Below, one piece after another: positions 1 through 7,937 of a stretch of DNA of 64,000 bases. Source of the stretch: an uncultured Ectothiorhodospiraceae bacterium (GTDB lineage: Bacteria > Pseudomonadota > Gammaproteobacteria > UBA6429 > Thiohalophilaceae). Under the pieces are notes generated by a model, which saw only the letters and a program-made list of their open reading frames with translations, searched no databases and was not told where the DNA came from. Each line of letters opens with the position of its first letter. Within the stretch, counting starts at the first letter, position 1. Both the position numbers and the translations under genes were made by a program. The stretch lies in contig CAMYJG010000001.1 in assembly GCA_947258695.1 (NCBI GenBank), positions 62,001 through 126,000 of the forward strand, given 5' to 3'.

Positions 1-2
1 AT

Positions 3-1475
3 GAATTTATTCATGCAAATAAAAAGTTTTGCCAGTTTGTTAAGTTACCGTTAAATAAAATTATCGGCTATACAAGTTCTGATGTATTTGACCAGCAACT
101 ACATGACTCCTTTATCAAAGGAAACGATAAAGTTTTATCTAAAACGGATACTATTAATTATGAATGTGTAATAGAAATAAACAGGGCAAATGTAAACTTG
201 TCTGTTGATAAATTTCCATTATTTGATGAAGCAGGAAATGTCTATGCAATATGTGGTGTGGTTGAAGATGTTACCAGCCAGTATCAATTACAACGACAAT
301 TACAACAAACACAGAAGATGGAAGCTATAGGGCAATTGACCGGGGGCATTGCGCATGATTTTAATAATGTGCTGGCTTCTATAATGGGTTATACCGGTTT
401 AGCAAACAGAAGAGCAAAAAAATCTAATGATGATTTAATTGAAGGTTATTTATCGCAAATTCATCGTGCTGGAGAACGAGCAAGGGATCTTGTACAACAG
501 TTATTAGCATTTAGTCGTGGTGACGTAGGTGGGCTACAGATATTAGAGCCTGAGCCACTGGCAAATGAAGCGATCAAAATGTTGATATCTCTGATACCTA
601 GTAGTATTAGTTTAAATCTCAAAATTCGCAGTAACAACCTTAAACATTACATTGAAGTTGATCCGGTTCAGTTTAATCAAAGCATAATGAACCTTGTGAT
701 TAATGCCAAAGATGCAATTGTAGCTGATACAGGCGAAATTAATGTATCTATAGAATATCTTCCAAAGGTAAAGGGTATCTGTGATTCATGCCATAGCACA
801 TTTTCAGGAAAATTTATCAGGTTGTCAGTTAGTGATAATGGAATAGGTATACATAATGATATTTTAAGCAGGATTTTTGATCCCTTCTTTACCACCAAGG
901 AAGTAGGTAAAGGTTCTGGTATGGGTTTATCAATGTTGCATGGTATTGTTCATGGCAGTGGGGGGCATATCGTTGTTAAATCAAATAATCCTCATGCGAA
1001 AAAAGGCACTACCATACAAGTCTATTATCCTGAAGTGAAATCAAACTCTGTAGAAGAAAATAAACTTGAATATACTCCTGAAATTATTAAAAATAAGAAT
1101 ATTGGTAAAACTATACTGGTCATTGATGATGAACCATTAATAACACAATACTTAACAGATCTCTTAAGTAGCGAAGGTTATAAGGTTATTTCATTTAATG
1201 AATCTATCCAGGGTTTAGATTATTTTAAAGCACATAATAATCATATTGATATGATTATCACGGATCAAACCATGCCTGAATTAACAGGTTTAGAGTTAGC
1301 TAAAAATATCCAAACATCGGGTTATAAAATCCCGATAATTTTATGTACGGGCTACAGTGATTTTGCTGATGACATTATGGAGTCAGATCATGGAATTGAT
1401 GTTTTTTTTGATAAACCATTTGATGATTCACAACTGCTACTATCAATCACAAAACTCATTTCTGCTTATAAATAA
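3..1475 (+). CDS. Hybrid sensor histidine kinase (PAS-HisKA-HATPase-REC), 5' end cut by window
   Basis: The reading frame is open from base 3, so the ORF-track start at 198 (TTG) is internal and the true start lies before the window. Visible order: a PAS-like sensor region (about the first 90 residues), a dimerisation/phosphoacceptor helix with the H-box GGIAHDFNN, a HATPase domain (N-box NLVINAKDAI, G1 DNGIGI, then FDPFFTTK and GKGSGMGLS), and a C-terminal receiver domain with ILVIDDEP and the phospho-acceptor Asp in ITDQTMPE. A CDSCHSTFSG segment inside the ATPase domain carries a CxxC pair, a feature I recall from related hybrid kinases. The protein should autophosphorylate and pass the phosphate to its own receiver. 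The signal and output partner are unknown; no response regulator gene follows. It is followed by a divergent-looking 112-nt gap and a TetR gene on the same strand. Confidence 0.9.
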   Translation, partial: EFIHANKKFCQFVKLPLNKIIGYTSSDVFDQQLHDSFIKGNDKVLSKTDTINYECVIEINRANVNLSVDKFPLFDEAGNVYAICGVVEDVTSQYQLQRQLQQTQKMEAIGQLTGGIAHDFNNVLASIMGYTGLANRRAKKSNDDLIEGYLSQIHRAGERARDLVQQLLAFSRGDVGGLQILEPEPLANEAIKMLISLIPSSISLNLKIRSNNLKHYIEVDPVQFNQSIMNLVINAKDAIVADTGEINVSIEYLPKVKGICDSCHSTFSGKFIRLSVSDNGIGIHNDILSRIFDPFFTTKEVGKGSGMGLSMLHGIVHGSGGHIVVKSNNPHAKKGTTIQVYYPEVKSNSVEENKLEYTPEIIKNKNIGKTILVIDDEPLITQYLTDLLSSEGYKVISFNESIQGLDYFKAHNNHIDMIITDQTMPELTGLELAKNIQTSGYKIPIILCTGYSDFADDIMESDHGIDVFFDKPFDDSQLLLSITKLISAYK

Positions 1476-1587
1476 CTTATAAATAATATGCATTAATGGT
1501 TTCTCCTCTTAATATAATGAGAACTATTGACAATAATGCTGAATTTACATTAAATGACTCGTCGGTCAGTTATTTGGTGAAGAAGTT

Positions 1588-2238
1588 GTGCATGTTTCTG
1601 CAAACAGTTTAAGCGATTCAGTAAGATGGCGTCGTAGAAAGGACAATAGGCCCGCTGAGATTCTCTCTTCAGCTTTGAAAGTATTCTCATTGAAAGGCTA
1701 TGCCGCAACAAAGCTTGAAATAGTTGCGAAACAGGCTGGAGTTTCTAAAGCAACTCTTTATTTATATTTTGAGAGTAAAGAGGCCTTATTTAAAGCCGTT
1801 GTTACCGAATTTGTCCTGCCACAAATTAAAAGAGCGGAAGACCAGGCTCAAAATTACACCGGTTCGATAAAAATACTCATGCATGAGTTATTGGAACACT
1901 GGAGAATTAATGTTCTGGAAACAGACGTATCTGGGATTCCAAAAATAATGATTGCTGAAGCCTCCAATTTTCCTGAACTTGCAACATTTTACCTCGACAA
2001 TGTCATTAAGCGTGCACGTGAATTTGTTACGCATTTAATAAATCTTGGTATAGAGAAAGGTGAGTTTAGAGAATGTAATGCAAGCTATGCTGCTCGTTCT
2101 TTTATAAGCACAATCATTTTTACGGCTATATGGGAAAAATCACTTGCTGCTTATGATGAAGCTTATGATACACAAGCGTTTCTAAACTCACATTTAGATA
2201 TTTTTATACGTGGTATATCAAAGGATATACAGGAATGA
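1588..2238 (+). CDS. TetR/AcrR-family repressor of the adjacent efflux operon
   Basis: 216 residues with a GTG start. The N-terminal helix-turn-helix is typical of TetR: AEILSSALKVF, then GYAATKLEIVAKQAGVSKATLYLYF and SKEALF. The C-terminal part would be the ligand-binding and dimerisation domain. The gene overlaps the following TolC-like gene by 4 nt (ATGA), and that gene overlaps the RND gene, so the three form one operon. By analogy with AcrR-type regulators it probably represses its own operon and is released by a pump substrate; this is inference. I did not find a clear palindromic operator in the short upstream gap. Confidence 0.9.
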   Translation: MHVSANSLSDSVRWRRRKDNRPAEILSSALKVFSLKGYAATKLEIVAKQAGVSKATLYLYFESKEALFKAVVTEFVLPQIKRAEDQAQNYTGSIKILMHELLEHWRINVLETDVSGIPKIMIAEASNFPELATFYLDNVIKRAREFVTHLINLGIEKGEFRECNASYAARSFISTIIFTAIWEKSLAAYDEAYDTQAFLNSHLDIFIRGISKDIQE

Positions 2239-3692
2239 ATGTGAAAAATTATATCATTTTTGTTTGCATGATTATAACCATGCCTGTCATAGCACAAGAT
2301 AAATCAGAATTAACAATATACCAGGTTATGCAACGTGTACTTGATCGCTATCCATCATTAAAAATCTCTGAAATGGAAGTTGCACAATCACTAGAACAAC
2401 GTAAACAAGTTGAAAGTCAACTAGGGTGGATATTAAATAGTTCAGCGGGCATCAATCATGATTTAACAGGTTTTGGTACACCTTCGGATAGCTTAGATAT
2501 TAACGGTGAAATTACTCGGCAATTAAAGTCCGGTTCAAGCTTAAGTTTAAGTGGTGGTTACCGCTATGAGGATAACTCATTATCATTTAGCCCGTCGTTA
2601 CCTAACCCTGCTCATACAACAAGACTTGATTTAAGTTACCGTATACCACTATTGCAAGGTGAGAATAACCCGCTGTATTCACAGGGACTTATTGAGGCGG
2701 AACTAAGTCATGATTTGGCAAAAGCCAATCAACTGTTAACACATATTACATTAGCAGAGAAAGTCAAAGACCTATATTACGCAACTGCATTGACACAAGC
2801 ACGTTTAGATAATGCAAAAGAATCTGTGCAGCGTGCGCAAAAATTTAAAGCTTACATTAATAAAAACATTAAGATTGGTTTAGCCGAAGAAAAAGATCGT
2901 TTACAGGCTAATGCTCAATTAAATTCTAAATTATCAGATCTGAGTTCAATTAAATTAACCTGGGAAAAACAAAAATCGTCATTGAATCGGTTAATGCTCG
3001 AGGACTGGGATGCAGATATACAGCCTAAACTATTAAACTTTAAAAGTTTTGACCAGAATTTAAATACAATTATTGCTATTACTAAAAATTATCACCCTGC
3101 AATAAAAATTGCAGATGCAAACTTATCATTGGCTGAAAGTCAAATTAACACTGCAAGAGACACAATGAAGGATAATCTTGATTTTGTTGTGTCTGTTGGT
3201 ACCAGGACATCAGACGGTAACAATGCCTCAGGTAACTCAATCAGTGAAAAAGATTGGGCAGGCGCTGTTCGCTTTGAGTATCGTCATTTATTTGATGATC
3301 AGGGGGTTAATGCGAAACTTAAACAAGCACAATTACAAAAAAATATTGCATTAAATGAAGTGCAGAAAATTTCTGATGATATTAATTATACAGTGTCTGG
3401 TTTAATCTCAGAAATTCAAGCCGCTAAAGTCGCTGTCGCTTCAGCACTTGATAAGTTAAATAGTGAATCTTTAAAATTAAAAGAAGCTGTGCAACGATAT
3501 AGAAATGGTCGAGCTGATACAGATCAGGTTATCCAATTTCAAAATGACTATTCATTTTCAGTATTGGCTTATCAAAGCCAACGCATAGGTTTAAATCAGC
3601 GCATTATTGCATTAGATATATTTACCGGGCGATTTTGGTCCAGGTTATCTCTACCCCCGGCTGAAATGGGCGAAATGGAAGCAAAACAATGA
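2235..3692 (+). CDS. TolC-family outer-membrane efflux protein
   Basis: 485 residues beginning with a cleavable signal peptide (hydrophobic core IIFVCMIITMPVIA followed by QDK). The rest fits two repeated outer-membrane-factor halves, rich in long alpha-helical, Gln/Ala/Lys-rich coiled segments, with start region LTIYQVMQRVLDRYPSLK typical of the family. It would form the trimeric outer-membrane and periplasmic channel of a tripartite pump. It is translationally coupled to the repressor upstream and to the RND transporter downstream through 4-nt overlaps. Unlike most such operons, no periplasmic adaptor gene is present between regulator and transporter. Substrate unknown. Confidence 0.9.
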   Translation: MNVKNYIIFVCMIITMPVIAQDKSELTIYQVMQRVLDRYPSLKISEMEVAQSLEQRKQVESQLGWILNSSAGINHDLTGFGTPSDSLDINGEITRQLKSGSSLSLSGGYRYEDNSLSFSPSLPNPAHTTRLDLSYRIPLLQGENNPLYSQGLIEAELSHDLAKANQLLTHITLAEKVKDLYYATALTQARLDNAKESVQRAQKFKAYINKNIKIGLAEEKDRLQANAQLNSKLSDLSSIKLTWEKQKSSLNRLMLEDWDADIQPKLLNFKSFDQNLNTIIAITKNYHPAIKIADANLSLAESQINTARDTMKDNLDFVVSVGTRTSDGNNASGNSISEKDWAGAVRFEYRHLFDDQGVNAKLKQAQLQKNIALNEVQKISDDINYTVSGLISEIQAAKVAVASALDKLNSESLKLKEAVQRYRNGRADTDQVIQFQNDYSFSVLAYQSQRIGLNQRIIALDIFTGRFWSRLSLPPAEMGEMEAKQ

Positions 3693-6600
3693 AGGCATTA
3701 TTCCGTTATTTTGTAGAGCGGGCCTTAATGGTCAATCTTATTTCAATCTTTCTGATGGCAGTGGGTATTTATGCGATATTTGATATTAACCGTGAAGCTT
3801 TTCCAAATGTAAACCTTGATAAAGTACGAATTGATATTCCATATCCTGGTGCATCACCGTCTGAGATTGAACGCCTGGTTATTACGCCAATTGAGCAGGA
3901 ATTAAAAGCATTATCGGGTATTGATGCTATGAACTCTATCGCTTTTAGTGGTTCAGGCATCATTAATCTTGATATTGATCCTGATGCAAGTAATCGCGAT
4001 CAAATTGTTAATGATGTGCAAATGGCTGTCGATCAGGCTGTGTTACCTGATGATTTACCAAACGAACCTTATGTTTTGGAAATTGATGGTTCTGTGTTTC
4101 CTGTTATTCAAATGGCTGTTTCTGCAAACGTATCTGATCTTGAGTTGAAGCGTTTAGGTGATCAAATTGAAGATGACTTGTTATCGATTGATGGTATTGC
4201 CCGGGTACAAATACAGGGTGATCGTAAAGCAGAAATAAGAATAACAGTTAATCCTGACAAATTATCATTGCACCGTATTTCTATAGGTGAAATCTCAGCT
4301 CTATTAAAAGCATGGAATATCAATTCACCTGGAGGGCAAATCGATACCAATCAAGGTCAAAAGATGGTGCGAATTGTTGGCCAATTTCAGAATGTTAAAG
4401 ATGTAGGAGAACTTGTATTACGCTCAAATGATCGTGGCGATAATATTAAGATTTCAGATATAGCAACCATTGAAGAATCACTGGTTATTCCAACTGTTTA
4501 CCTTGATGCAGGAGGCGAACCTGCATTAAATATTATTATATTAAAAAAATCTGATGCAGATATTATTAATGTTGTTGATAAAGTTAAAACATATATTGAA
4601 ACGATACCTGACCTGTATGGTTCAAACATTACCATATCAACCTCGCAGGATTTTTCACGCTTTGCTCGCCTGCGTTTAGGAGTATTAACCAATAATGGCA
4701 TAGTAGGTTTAATCCTGGTCTTTATATCCTTGATTGTGTTTTTGCGTTTTTCTGTCGCTATGACGACAACCTGGAGTTTACCGATTGTATTTCTGACAGG
4801 TTTATTTTTACTACACATGTCGGGTATTACATTAAACCTGATATCGATGCTTGGGTTTATTATGGTATTAGGTATGTTAGTTGATGATGCTATTATCGTC
4901 GGTGAAAACATTGCTTATCACATGGAGCAGGGCGACTCGCCAAATGATGCCGCTGTAAAGGGTGCACATGAGTTATTCGGACCTGTATCAACCACCATTT
5001 TAACTACTGTGGCTGCATTTTTACCCTTGATGTTTATGTCAGGGATGATAGGTAAATTTATTATCGCAATACCTGTAGTGGTTATATCATTACTATTTTT
5101 CTCATGGCTTGAAGCTTTTTTAATTTTACCGAGTCATGTAAGTCATATTACCAATCCTAAAAATAAAGCAAAAGAAAAACAATGGCTGGTTAATTTTGAA
5201 CACGCTTATGCAAAATTTTTAAGCTGGGTTTTGCATCATCGATGGATAGTCGTTTTTCTCTCGTTACTGGTTTTAATTGGAAGCGTGGTACTTGCAAAAC
5301 AATCAATGAAGTTTCAATTATTTCCTGCTGTTGCAGTTGATCAATACATTGTCAGGGTTACTGCTGATCCAGGAACAAGTTTAGATTCGATGCGTTTAAA
5401 TCTAAAAAAAGTTGAACAAAAAATTCGTGGCCAGATAAAACCTGAATATTTGGAAAGTACTATTATTTCTAGTGGTCAAATACAACGCGATACCGGTGAT
5501 CCATTGACTCAGCGTGGTAGTCGATTTGGTCAAATCAGAGTTTTATATTCTCCTGCGGTTTTACGGCCTGAACATAATGCCATTGATGATTTACGTTACT
5601 TTGAGAAATCATTACCAGCAGATTTCCCTGAACTAGAAATCGCATTTGAATTAGTCAAACCCGGTCCACCTACAGGTCGTGCCCTGGAAGTTGAAGTATC
5701 AAGTAATAATGGTCTAACAAATGAAAAAGTGGCTAGCAATCTTATTGCATTTTTACAGAACTCCAAAGGTGTCACTACAATAGAAAGTGGTTTGCAACCC
5801 GGTGATAAAGAGATCCATGTAGTCCTGGATAAAAACCTGGCAGCTTATGCAGGGGTTGATCTTGCCACTGCCGCAACACATATTCGTGCCGCTGTTGATG
5901 GCCTGCGTGTTTCTACAACACGCTACGGAACGGAAGAAGTGGATGTGACTATTCGTTATCCAGAAAATATTGAAGATATCGAGGCGTTACAAAAATTAAT
6001 TGTACCAAATAATCGAGGTGGATTAATTCCCTTAAGTACCGTAGCCAAGTTTGACGAAAAAATTGGTTACACCACCATTCGTCATAAGGATGGTGTACGA
6101 GTTCTCCGGGTCTTTGCCAATATTGATGAAACTCAAACAAGTAGTTTTAAACTAAATAAACATGTCGCCGACAACCAGGATGTCTGGCTAGCAGAATTTA
6201 AAAACAAGGTGAAAGTTAATTTTGGTGGTGAAGCTGAAAAAAATGATGAATCGTTTACTGATTTAAAATATTCATTCTTGTTTGCCCTAGTCGCGATATT
6301 CTTTTTGCTGGCTATCCAGTTTAATAATTTAGGTTACCCACTTATTGTTATGCTGGCGATTCCTTTTGGCGTTGTCGGTGTTATCCTGAGTTTTTACCTG
6401 CATGATATTTTCTGGAAACCGATGCCACTTTCTTTTTTCTCGACTATGGGGATGGTTGCCTTAACCGGTGTTGTCGTTAATAGCTCAATGATATTGCTGG
6501 TGTTTATTCAAAGAGCACGACAGCAAGGGATGCAAGCTCTCGAAGCTATAATCCTGGCAGGGCGACGCCGTTTACGCGCGGTGGTTCTCACTGCAGCAAC

Positions 6601-6811
6601 TACCGTTGTTGGATTATTGCCGACGGCTTATGGTTGGGGAGGTATGGATCCATTTGTTTCACCAATGGCACTGGCGCTTTCCTGGGGATTGGTATTTGCC
6701 ACGCTAATTACACTCATTGTTATTCCGGCTGCGTTAGCGGCAAGTATTGATACTGCTGAACATGTTAATAAATGGAGTAGTGATATCAAAAAGCGTATCA
6801 GAAAAAATTAA
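3689..6811 (+). CDS. RND-family efflux transporter (inner-membrane pump)
   Basis: 1040 residues, the normal full length for AcrB-type pumps. The N-terminal membrane helix leads to NREAFPNV and YPGASPSEIERLVITPIEQELKAL, the typical RND porter start. The central membrane block contains the proton-relay pair in GMLVDDAIIVGEN, and the C-terminal block contains GVVVNSSMILLVF. At that last position HAE1 pumps usually have a Lys-containing segment, so this protein belongs to a divergent RND subgroup. It should export substrates using proton motive force together with the TolC-like partner. The stop codon overlaps, tail to tail, the end of the minus-strand NlpC/P60 gene by 4 nt. Confidence 0.92.
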   Translation: MKALFRYFVERALMVNLISIFLMAVGIYAIFDINREAFPNVNLDKVRIDIPYPGASPSEIERLVITPIEQELKALSGIDAMNSIAFSGSGIINLDIDPDASNRDQIVNDVQMAVDQAVLPDDLPNEPYVLEIDGSVFPVIQMAVSANVSDLELKRLGDQIEDDLLSIDGIARVQIQGDRKAEIRITVNPDKLSLHRISIGEISALLKAWNINSPGGQIDTNQGQKMVRIVGQFQNVKDVGELVLRSNDRGDNIKISDIATIEESLVIPTVYLDAGGEPALNIIILKKSDADIINVVDKVKTYIETIPDLYGSNITISTSQDFSRFARLRLGVLTNNGIVGLILVFISLIVFLRFSVAMTTTWSLPIVFLTGLFLLHMSGITLNLISMLGFIMVLGMLVDDAIIVGENIAYHMEQGDSPNDAAVKGAHELFGPVSTTILTTVAAFLPLMFMSGMIGKFIIAIPVVVISLLFFSWLEAFLILPSHVSHITNPKNKAKEKQWLVNFEHAYAKFLSWVLHHRWIVVFLSLLVLIGSVVLAKQSMKFQLFPAVAVDQYIVRVTADPGTSLDSMRLNLKKVEQKIRGQIKPEYLESTIISSGQIQRDTGDPLTQRGSRFGQIRVLYSPAVLRPEHNAIDDLRYFEKSLPADFPELEIAFELVKPGPPTGRALEVEVSSNNGLTNEKVASNLIAFLQNSKGVTTIESGLQPGDKEIHVVLDKNLAAYAGVDLATAATHIRAAVDGLRVSTTRYGTEEVDVTIRYPENIEDIEALQKLIVPNNRGGLIPLSTVAKFDEKIGYTTIRHKDGVRVLRVFANIDETQTSSFKLNKHVADNQDVWLAEFKNKVKVNFGGEAEKNDESFTDLKYSFLFALVAIFFLLAIQFNNLGYPLIVMLAIPFGVVGVILSFYLHDIFWKPMPLSFFSTMGMVALTGVVVNSSMILLVFIQRARQQGMQALEAIILAGRRRLRAVVLTAATTVVGLLPTAYGWGGMDPFVSPMALALSWGLVFATLITLIVIPAALAASIDTAEHVNKWSSDIKKRIRKN

Positions 6812-7296
6812 AGTACGCGTCCGGCACCAGTAAAACGTTTTCTCCAGTATCTTTCTTTCATCGAGCTAATTTTTACTCGTTTTCCGGAAGAGGGGGCGTG
6901 GATAAATTTATGATTTCCTAAATAGATTCCAACGTGAGACACGGCACGAGATACCGAGGTTTTAAAGAACACCAGGTCACCTGCCTTGAGGTATTTACGA
7001 GAAATACGTTTAGCCGCCTTGTATTGCTGTCCAGTGGTACGTGGTATGTTTATTCCAGCAGCACGATGGCTATATTGCACTAATCCACTACAGTCAAACC
7101 CCCTGCCTGGAGTAGTACCACCGTACCGATATTTCACGCCAAGCATTTTTTTAGCGGTTTTAACGACAGTTTGCTTATTAGCAGATGATTTTGCTGAGTA
7201 ATACTTTGGGCTGCCTCCACATGCTGAAATCAGCACAGAGAGGACAATAATAATAAAAAATCTATAATATACGTAGTGGCGGATTTGAGTGCTCAT
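6808..7296 (-). CDS. NlpC/P60 (C40) peptidoglycan endopeptidase lipoprotein
   Basis: 162 residues with a lipoprotein signal: hydrophobic stretch then lipobox LISAC. The catalytic domain shows FDCSGLVQYSH (catalytic Cys), AVSHVGIYLGN (first His) and FIHAPSSG (second polar/His position), the Cys-His-His/polar set of the MepS/Spr type. It probably cleaves D-Glu/mDAP-containing crosslinks or stems in the periplasm during wall growth. It stands alone on the minus strand, convergent with the RND gene, and its promoter would lie in the 7297-7426 gap shared with the next plus-strand gene. Exact paralogue (mepS, mepH) cannot be fixed by sight. Confidence 0.9.
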   Translation of the reverse strand: MSTQIRHYVYYRFFIIIVLSVLISACGGSPKYYSAKSSANKQTVVKTAKKMLGVKYRYGGTTPGRGFDCSGLVQYSHRAAGINIPRTTGQQYKAAKRISRKYLKAGDLVFFKTSVSRAVSHVGIYLGNHKFIHAPSSGKRVKISSMKERYWRKRFTGAGRVL

Positions 7297-7348
7297 AAAT
7301 TATATTTTAGCTAAAATTAAGGATAATTCAATGAGATAGGCACATAAA

Positions 7349-7371
7349 TTAACATTTAACTTTAATGTTAA
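7349..7371. other. Short perfect inverted repeat in a divergent intergenic region
   Basis: TTAACATT and AATGTTAA form perfect 8-nt arms around a 7-nt spacer, between the divergent NlpC/P60 gene and the Gln-rich gene. It could be an operator for a dimeric regulator, but it is AT-rich and such repeats arise easily by chance. Confidence 0.3.
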
Positions 7372-7426
7372 ATATCTAAAATTTGATAATAAGGACACAG
7401 AAAAAGTCAGTCACATCAACTAAAAT

Positions 7427-7813
7427 ATGCTTATGGAAATTAGTTCAACCTCTAATACTTCGTTTAGCCGTACAGTTACCCCTGCAAACAGCAGTAGTGA
7501 CAGGCGAGCCAGTGATAAAGCAGAAACAGCGATTACTGAAAACAAGGCCCAGGAAAGGGCTCAACAACAACGTGCTGTAGAAGAAAGGTTGCAGCAGCGT
7601 AATGAGGAAACTCAACGCCGTCTGGATGGTCGTTTAATCAGCTTTGGTCAAGAGCAAGGTAGTGTTAGCAGTGAACAAAAGCATACATCATATAATCGTT
7701 CCCGGGTTAATGATGCTTACCAACCGGCAAGAGTAGAACTGTCACAACGACAAAATGAATCATCGCAACGTGCCCAGCAAAATAGAAACGAAGCTATCGA
7801 TATTGTTGTTTGA
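7427..7813 (+). CDS. Small Gln/Arg/Glu-rich hypothetical protein
   Basis: 128 residues; no signal peptide or membrane segment. After a Ser/Thr-rich start (MEISSTSNTS) it becomes highly polar with runs such as ERAQQQRAVEERLQQRNEE, predicted helical or coiled coil, then a Gln/Asn/Ser-rich tail. I do not recognise a named domain. The internal Met at 7433 is an equally possible start; neither has a convincing ribosome binding site. It is flanked by the NlpC/P60 gene (divergent) and mrcB (same strand, 124 nt downstream), so a cell-envelope link is possible but unproven. The competing frame 7383..7580 is a shadow. Confidence 0.6.
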   Translation: MLMEISSTSNTSFSRTVTPANSSSDRRASDKAETAITENKAQERAQQQRAVEERLQQRNEETQRRLDGRLISFGQEQGSVSSEQKHTSYNRSRVNDAYQPARVELSQRQNESSQRAQQNRNEAIDIVV

Positions 7814-7937
7814 TTAATCCATTGTCATTTTCATGACATATTCATAAGCCTGTCTTTTCATTAAACTCGTAGTCCACGATTAATCCAAATGTGATTTTAT
7901 CCCTGTCGCAATGCGGTCTTTACTGTAGAATGTTTTT

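Noticed and set aside
1-54. ATG at base 1 as a gene start
   Set aside because: It meets a stop after 17 codons; the frame at base 3 is the kinase.
4498-4911. 137-residue minus-strand ORF
   Set aside because: Antisense of the RND membrane region; no independent support.
7855-7935. TGTAGAAT as a -10 box for mrcB
   Set aside because: It would place transcription start at the start codon and lacks a -35 box.
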